A stretch of DNA of 8,306 nt from NCBI GenBank assembly GCA_947062645.1, contig CAMSQT010000044.1:1-8306 (forward strand). The letters run 5' to 3'. The position numbers were made by a program, and so were the translations under genes. Positions 5,456 to 8,306 of the stretch are shown here, piece by piece (positions within the stretch are counted from its first letter, which is position 1; the number at the start of each line of letters is the position of its first letter). The stretch is from an uncultured Clostridium sp. Lineage in GTDB: Bacteria; Bacillota; Clostridia; TANB77; CAG-508. The notes under the pieces were generated by a model. That model ran no database searches and had not been told where the DNA came from. It saw only the letters and a program-made list of their open reading frames with translations.

Positions 5456-7318
5456 TTAGCCTCCAATAGCTTTAAATGGGCAACTAGCCAAACAAGTACC
5501 ACACTTAATACACTTATCTTGATTAATCACACGTTTTTCTCTTGCTTCGCCTTCGATGGCAGAAACAGGACAAGATTTTTGGCATAAGCCACATCCCTTA
5601 CACTTATCTTCCTGAATCGTAATCTTAGACATTGCTTTGCACTCTAAAGCTCTACAATTTTTATCAATCGCATGCTCTTTAAATTCTTCTCTAAAATACT
5701 TTAATGTACTAATAACTGGATTTGGTGCGCTTTGCCCTAATCCACAAATACTTGATTTTTGAATATTTTCAGCTAATTTTTCTAATTTATAAATGTCTAA
5801 TTCTTCTCCTTTTCCCTCACATAACTTTTGTAAAATTTCGTGCATCCTTTTGGTTCCAATACGGCAAGGGGTACACTTTCCACAACTTTCACTTACCGTG
5901 AATTCCAAATAAAATTTAGCAAGAGACACCATACACTTCGTATCATCCATTACAATTAGCCCGCCAGATCCCATCATAGACCCAATTTCCTTTAATGACT
6001 CATAATCAATTGGAGTATCTAAATGCTCTTTTGGAATACAGCCACCAGAAGGGCCTCCTGTTTGAGCAGCTTTAAAATCTCTACCATTTGGAATACCACC
6101 ACCTATATCATAAACAATCTCTCTTAAAGTAGTTCCCATTGGTACTTCCACTAATCCTATGTTATTGACATTGCCACCTAAAGCAAATACTTTGGTTCCT
6201 TTTGAATGCTCGGTTCCAATTGAAGAATACCACTTGCTTCCTTTCAAAATAATTTGAGCAATATTGGCATAAGTTTCTACATTATTAATTAACGTTGGTT
6301 TGCCCCATAGCCCAGAATTGGCAGGATATGGTGGTTTAACGCGTGGTTGCCCACGTTTCCCTTCAATAGATTCTAATAGTGCTGTTTCTTCTCCGCAAAC
6401 AAAAGCTCCAGCCCCTAATCGAATTTCAATATCAAAATTAAAATTAGTACCAAAAATATTTTCTCCGTAACAAGCCATATTCTCTTGCTTGGGTAATGGC
6501 TATTTGTAAACGTTTTACTGCAATTGGATATTCTGCTCTTACATAAATATAACCTTTGTTAGCACCAATACAAAAGGCCGCAATTGCCATTGCTTCTAAT
6601 ACAGAATGAGGGTCTCCTTCTAAAATACTTCTATCCATAAAAGCTCCTGGATCTCCTTCGTCTGCATTACAAACAACATATTTTTGTTTTCCTTCTGCTT
6701 GCTTCGTTAATTCCCACTTCTTTCCGGTTGGGAAGCCTGCTCCTCCTCTTCCGACGAATACCAGATTTTATAATTTCTTCAATCACTTGTTCTTGTGACA
6801 TTTTAGTTAATACTTTTTCTAAAGCCAAATATCCATCAAAAGCTATGTACTCTTCAATATCTTCTGGGTTGATTACCCCACAATTTTTAAGAGCAATTCT
6901 TTTTTGCTTTTTGTAGAAATTTAAGTCATCTAGGCTATTTACCTTGCTTCCATCAATATCTTTTGCTAATAACCTTTCTACTTTATTCCCCTCTACAATA
7001 TGAGTTTGAATAATTTCTTTACAATCCTCTGGCTTTACATTTGCATAAAAAGTATCTTCTGGTCTAATAATGACAATAGGACCTTTAGCACATAATCCGG
7101 AAACAACCTGTTTTAATTACCCTAACATTTTCAATTTTTTGCTCTTCTATTAGCTTTTTGAGTGTATTTAATATCTCTGGTGATTTAGAAGAAGTACATC
7201 CTGTACCTTGGCAAACTAAAATATGCTTTTCCCTTGTATCTGCTTTTGTATTAATTCTTAAATCTAGTTCTTTTCTTTTTTCTTCTCTTATTTTATGAAG
7301 TTCTTCAGTTGTTTTCAT
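5456..7318 (-). CDS. hydB: HydB, NuoF-like NADH-binding FMN subunit of bifurcating hydrogenase, with three +1 shifts
   Basis: HydB oxidises NADH at FMN and passes electrons to HydA. The reconstructed length is 619 aa, as expected. Seen: an N-terminal thioredoxin-like [2Fe-2S] domain with C36, C41, C72, C76; FMN/NADH core with GRGGAGFPTG (189-198), NADEGDPGAF and GAGAFVCGEETALLESIEGK; [4Fe-4S] motif SCGKCTPC (C478, C481, C484) with C524; and two C-terminal ferredoxin-type [4Fe-4S] motifs (C572-C582, C602-C612) ending KAIGG. The gene is split into four frames by in-frame CGG at 7097-7099, 6751-6753 and 6465-6467; skipping each C restores family sequence (TGCFGLCAKGP, SGIRGRGGAGF, YGLLGENIFGT). 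The linking segments of 115 and 95 residues have no gaps. GGGAGG precedes the ATG by eight bases; the gene begins 30 bases after hydC. Confidence 0.95.
6465..6467 (-). other. CGG +1 frameshift site 3 (hydB, third)
   Basis: The zero frame reads TTG TTA CGG AGA. Skipping C gives TTG TTA GGA GAA AAT ATT (L-L-G-E-N-I), the NuoF-family sequence ahead of FGTNFNFDIEIRLGAGA. The CGG is in phase with the frame set by the previous site (95 codons from 6752). Confidence 0.88.
6751..6753 (-). other. CGG +1 frameshift site 4 (hydB, second, FMN motif)
   Basis: The zero frame reads ATT CGT CGG AAG. Skipping C gives ATT CGT GGA AGA GGA GGA (I-R-G-R-G-G), the first glycine of the GRGGAGFPTG flavin-binding motif. 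The preceding arginine is encoded by CGT, so arginine and the CGG event sit side by side. Confidence 0.9.
7097..7099 (-). other. CGG +1 frameshift site 5 (hydB, first, between [2Fe-2S] cysteines)
   Basis: The zero frame reads TGT TTC CGG ATT ATG TGC. Skipping C gives TGT TTC GGA TTA TGT GCT (C-F-G-L-C-A), restoring the CxxxC pair C72/C76 of the N-terminal cluster. Without it the product ends with only a few more residues. Confidence 0.9.
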
Positions 7319-7348
7319 TTGGAATTCCTCCCTTTTTTAACGATGTTT

Positions 7349-7847
7349 TTATTTCATTAATTCGTCTAGCACTTGGTCCAATTTTTGAACAGTAGCTTTA
7401 CCATAAACTTCTCCATTTACGGTAAAGACAGGTGCTAGTCCACAAGCTCCTACACATCTTGTTTCTTCGATAGAAAATAGTCCGATCTTCAGTCGTTTCT
7501 CCTGGACCTATTTTTAGTCTTTCTTGTAATCGATCCATTATTTTTTGTGACCCTTTTACAAAACAAGCTGTTCCTAAGCATACAGATATATTGTATTTAC
7601 CTTTTGGCTTTAAAGAAAATCTAGAATAAAAGGTTACTACGCCATAAATTTCTGCCATTGGTATAGCTAAAAATTCTGCTAGTTCTTTTTGTGCCTCCAT
7701 TGGGACATAGCCATAGTGTTCTTGTATTTCGTTTAACATTTGAATTAGGTTATCTTTGATTGGTTTATATTCTAAAAAAAGTTCTTCTATAAATTTGTCT
7801 TTACTCTCTCCTCCACAACAACATTTTGTATTTTCGTTTTCTTGCAT
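7349..7847 (-). CDS. hydC: HydC, NuoE-like [2Fe-2S] subunit of bifurcating hydrogenase, with one +1 shift
   Basis: This is the thioredoxin-fold [2Fe-2S] subunit that partners HydB in electron transfer from NADH. The reconstructed length is 165 aa, matching the NuoE/HydC family. Cluster ligands are C90 and C95 (CLGTAC) and C131 and C135 (CVGAC). An in-frame CGG at 7482-7484, after residue 121, separates the two pairs. Skipping its C gives EDGLFSIEETRCVGACGLAP and a normal end (LDELMK, stop at 7349), whereas the zero frame continues in unrelated sequence to 149 aa. A Cys-Cys-Cys-Gly-Gly stretch at residues 9-13 is an unusual N-terminal addition of unknown purpose. The start has AAGGAGG about ten bases upstream and a strong promoter at 7893-7921. 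It is the first gene of hydC-hydB-hydA, the order known from Thermotoga-type hydrogenases. Confidence 0.95.
7482..7484 (-). other. CGG +1 frameshift site 6 (hydC)
   Basis: The zero frame reads GAA GAT CGG ACT. Skipping C gives GAA GAT GGA CTA TTT (E-D-G-L-F), the usual NuoE sequence between the two cysteine pairs. CGG is codon 122 counted from the ATG at 7847. Confidence 0.88.
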
Positions 7848-7892
7848 ATTCTCTTTTCCTCCTTCATAATATCTTATTATATTACTTTCTAA

Positions 7893-7921
7893 ATTATATC
7901 AAAGTAGTTTTTTTTATACAA
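7893..7921 (-). promoter_or_regulatory. Promoter of the hydC-hydB-hydA operon
   Basis: On the minus strand there is a -35 TTGTAT (7916-7921), a 17-bp spacer containing A8, and a perfect -10 TATAAT (7893-7898) with an extended TGA just ahead. Transcription would start near 7886, about 38 nt before the hydC ATG. Confidence 0.8.
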
Positions 7922-7966
7922 TGGTTTTTAAAAATTTTATACTTTTTGTCTTTTTTTGTTTTTTTA

Positions 7967-7994
7967 TTGACATTTTTGAAAAAAGGTGTAAAAT
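7967..7994 (+). promoter_or_regulatory. Promoter of the divergent membrane-protein gene
   Basis: A perfect -35 TTGACA (7967-7972), a 16-bp spacer and a -10 TAAAAT (7989-7994) precede the plus-strand gene. A T-rich stretch directly upstream (7943-7965) could act as an UP element. Confidence 0.75.
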
Positions 7995-8026
7995 ATAGTT
8001 ACATAAAAATAAAAGGAGGATTTATT

Positions 8027-8261
8027 ATGGGATACAATAGTTATTCTAGTTATTACAGTAGCTATCCAAGTAGTTATGGTGATGTTTCTGCAGCTGCAGC
8101 GACTACTATGGTAGGTGCTTTAATGGTTTATGTTGTAATCATTTTAGCCATTGCAATTCTTCAAATCATAGCTATGTGGAAGTTATTCACAAAAGCAGGA
8201 GAAAAAGGATGGAAATCTATCATTCCAATATATAACTCTGTTATCTTATTCAAAATTTCTG
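8027..8261 (+). CDS. Small integral membrane protein, DUF5684-like, N-terminal 78 aa
   Basis: The gene begins at ATG 8027, six bases after AAGGAGGA, and is cut by the adapter after 78 codons. The N-terminus is a Tyr/Ser-rich polar tail (residues 2-19), followed by a hydrophobic helix (about 28-50) and then WKLFTKAGEKGWKSIIPIYNSVILFKIS. That pattern of a membrane helix plus a KAGxxGWxxIIPIYN motif is, from memory, typical of DUF5684 proteins common in Clostridia, whose function is unknown. It is divergent from the hydrogenase operon with a separate promoter; no functional link is implied. No CGG falls in frame. The family call rests on motif memory only. Confidence 0.75.
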
Positions 8262-8306
8262 AGATCGGAAGAGCACACGTCTGAACTCCAGTCACAATGC
8301 CTCATC
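8262..8306. other. Illumina TruSeq index adapter (right end, not genomic)
   Basis: AGATCGGAAGAGC begins the adapter (8262-8295), followed by the index AATGCCTC (8296-8303) and ATC. It is the reverse complement of the left end, so the fragment carries the same adapter on both sides. The plus-strand membrane-protein gene is cut here for technical reasons. Confidence 0.98.

Noticed and set aside
3636..7847. hydA, hydB and hydC as pseudogenes broken by frameshifts
   Set aside because: All lesions are the same (extra C before a Gly codon), there are no stops or deletions in the correct frames, and every cofactor ligand is kept. Decay would be heterogeneous.
44..7847. Ordinary homopolymer sequencing errors as the cause of the frameshifts
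   Set aside because: Long A/T runs in the genes are all in frame, and all six events are C before GG in one codon phase. A peculiar systematic artefact remains possible and is kept as the main alternative.
44..8261. CRISPR arrays, tRNA or rRNA genes, known riboswitches and PyrR binding sites
   Set aside because: I looked for spaced direct repeats, cloverleaf-like sequences and known conserved cores and recognised none.
1..8306. A 43-bp terminal inverted repeat that could suggest a transposon or linear replicon
   Set aside because: It is the Illumina TruSeq adapter plus index at both ends, a library artefact.

Overview
The window is one amplified genomic fragment of about 8.2 kb (44-8261), flanked on both ends by the same Illumina TruSeq index-side adapter in inverted orientation with the same 8-base index. 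It looks like a synthetic long read or an untrimmed metagenomic contig. The insert is AT-rich, starts genes with ATG behind strong GGAGG-type ribosome binding sites, and encodes an electron-bifurcating [FeFe] hydrogenase and a clostridial-type MurD. This points to a fermentative, anaerobic, low-GC Firmicute (Clostridia or a related uncultured gut lineage). Species cannot be told.

Layout, left to right: the 5' two-thirds or less of murD (minus strand, cut by the adapter); a tiny Asn-rich plus-strand ORF; a 334-bp nearly perfect nested palindrome resembling a MITE; a single minus-strand ORF joining an NCS2 uracil permease to uracil phosphoribosyltransferase; a small minus-strand gene (35 aa) with its own promoter and a terminator-like hairpin between it and the permease gene; the operon hydC-hydB-hydA on the minus strand, with a good promoter at 7893-7921; and a divergent plus-strand gene for a small membrane protein (DUF5684-like), cut by the right adapter. 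HydC (NuoE-like), HydB (NuoF-like) and HydA (H-cluster subunit) would together couple NADH and reduced ferredoxin to H2. The permease-Upp protein would take up uracil and turn it into UMP.

The main observation is a recoding pattern. Six times, in four otherwise intact conserved genes (murD once, hydC once, hydB three times, hydA once), the reading frame shifts by +1. Every shift is at an in-frame CGG triplet. Skipping its C turns CGG-N into a glycine codon GGN (GGA five times, GGT once) at a Gly expected from the family, and the rest of the protein is then read correctly. I scanned all CGG triplets on the coding strand: no in-frame CGG serves as arginine anywhere, and every other CGG is out of frame. 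There are no frameshifts of any other kind. This suggests that CGG is unassigned for arginine in this organism and is instead read as a +1 frameshift or four-base glycine codon. A systematic sequencing artefact is the main alternative and cannot be excluded from one sequence. If the pattern is real, automatic annotation would wrongly call these genes fragmented or pseudogenes.
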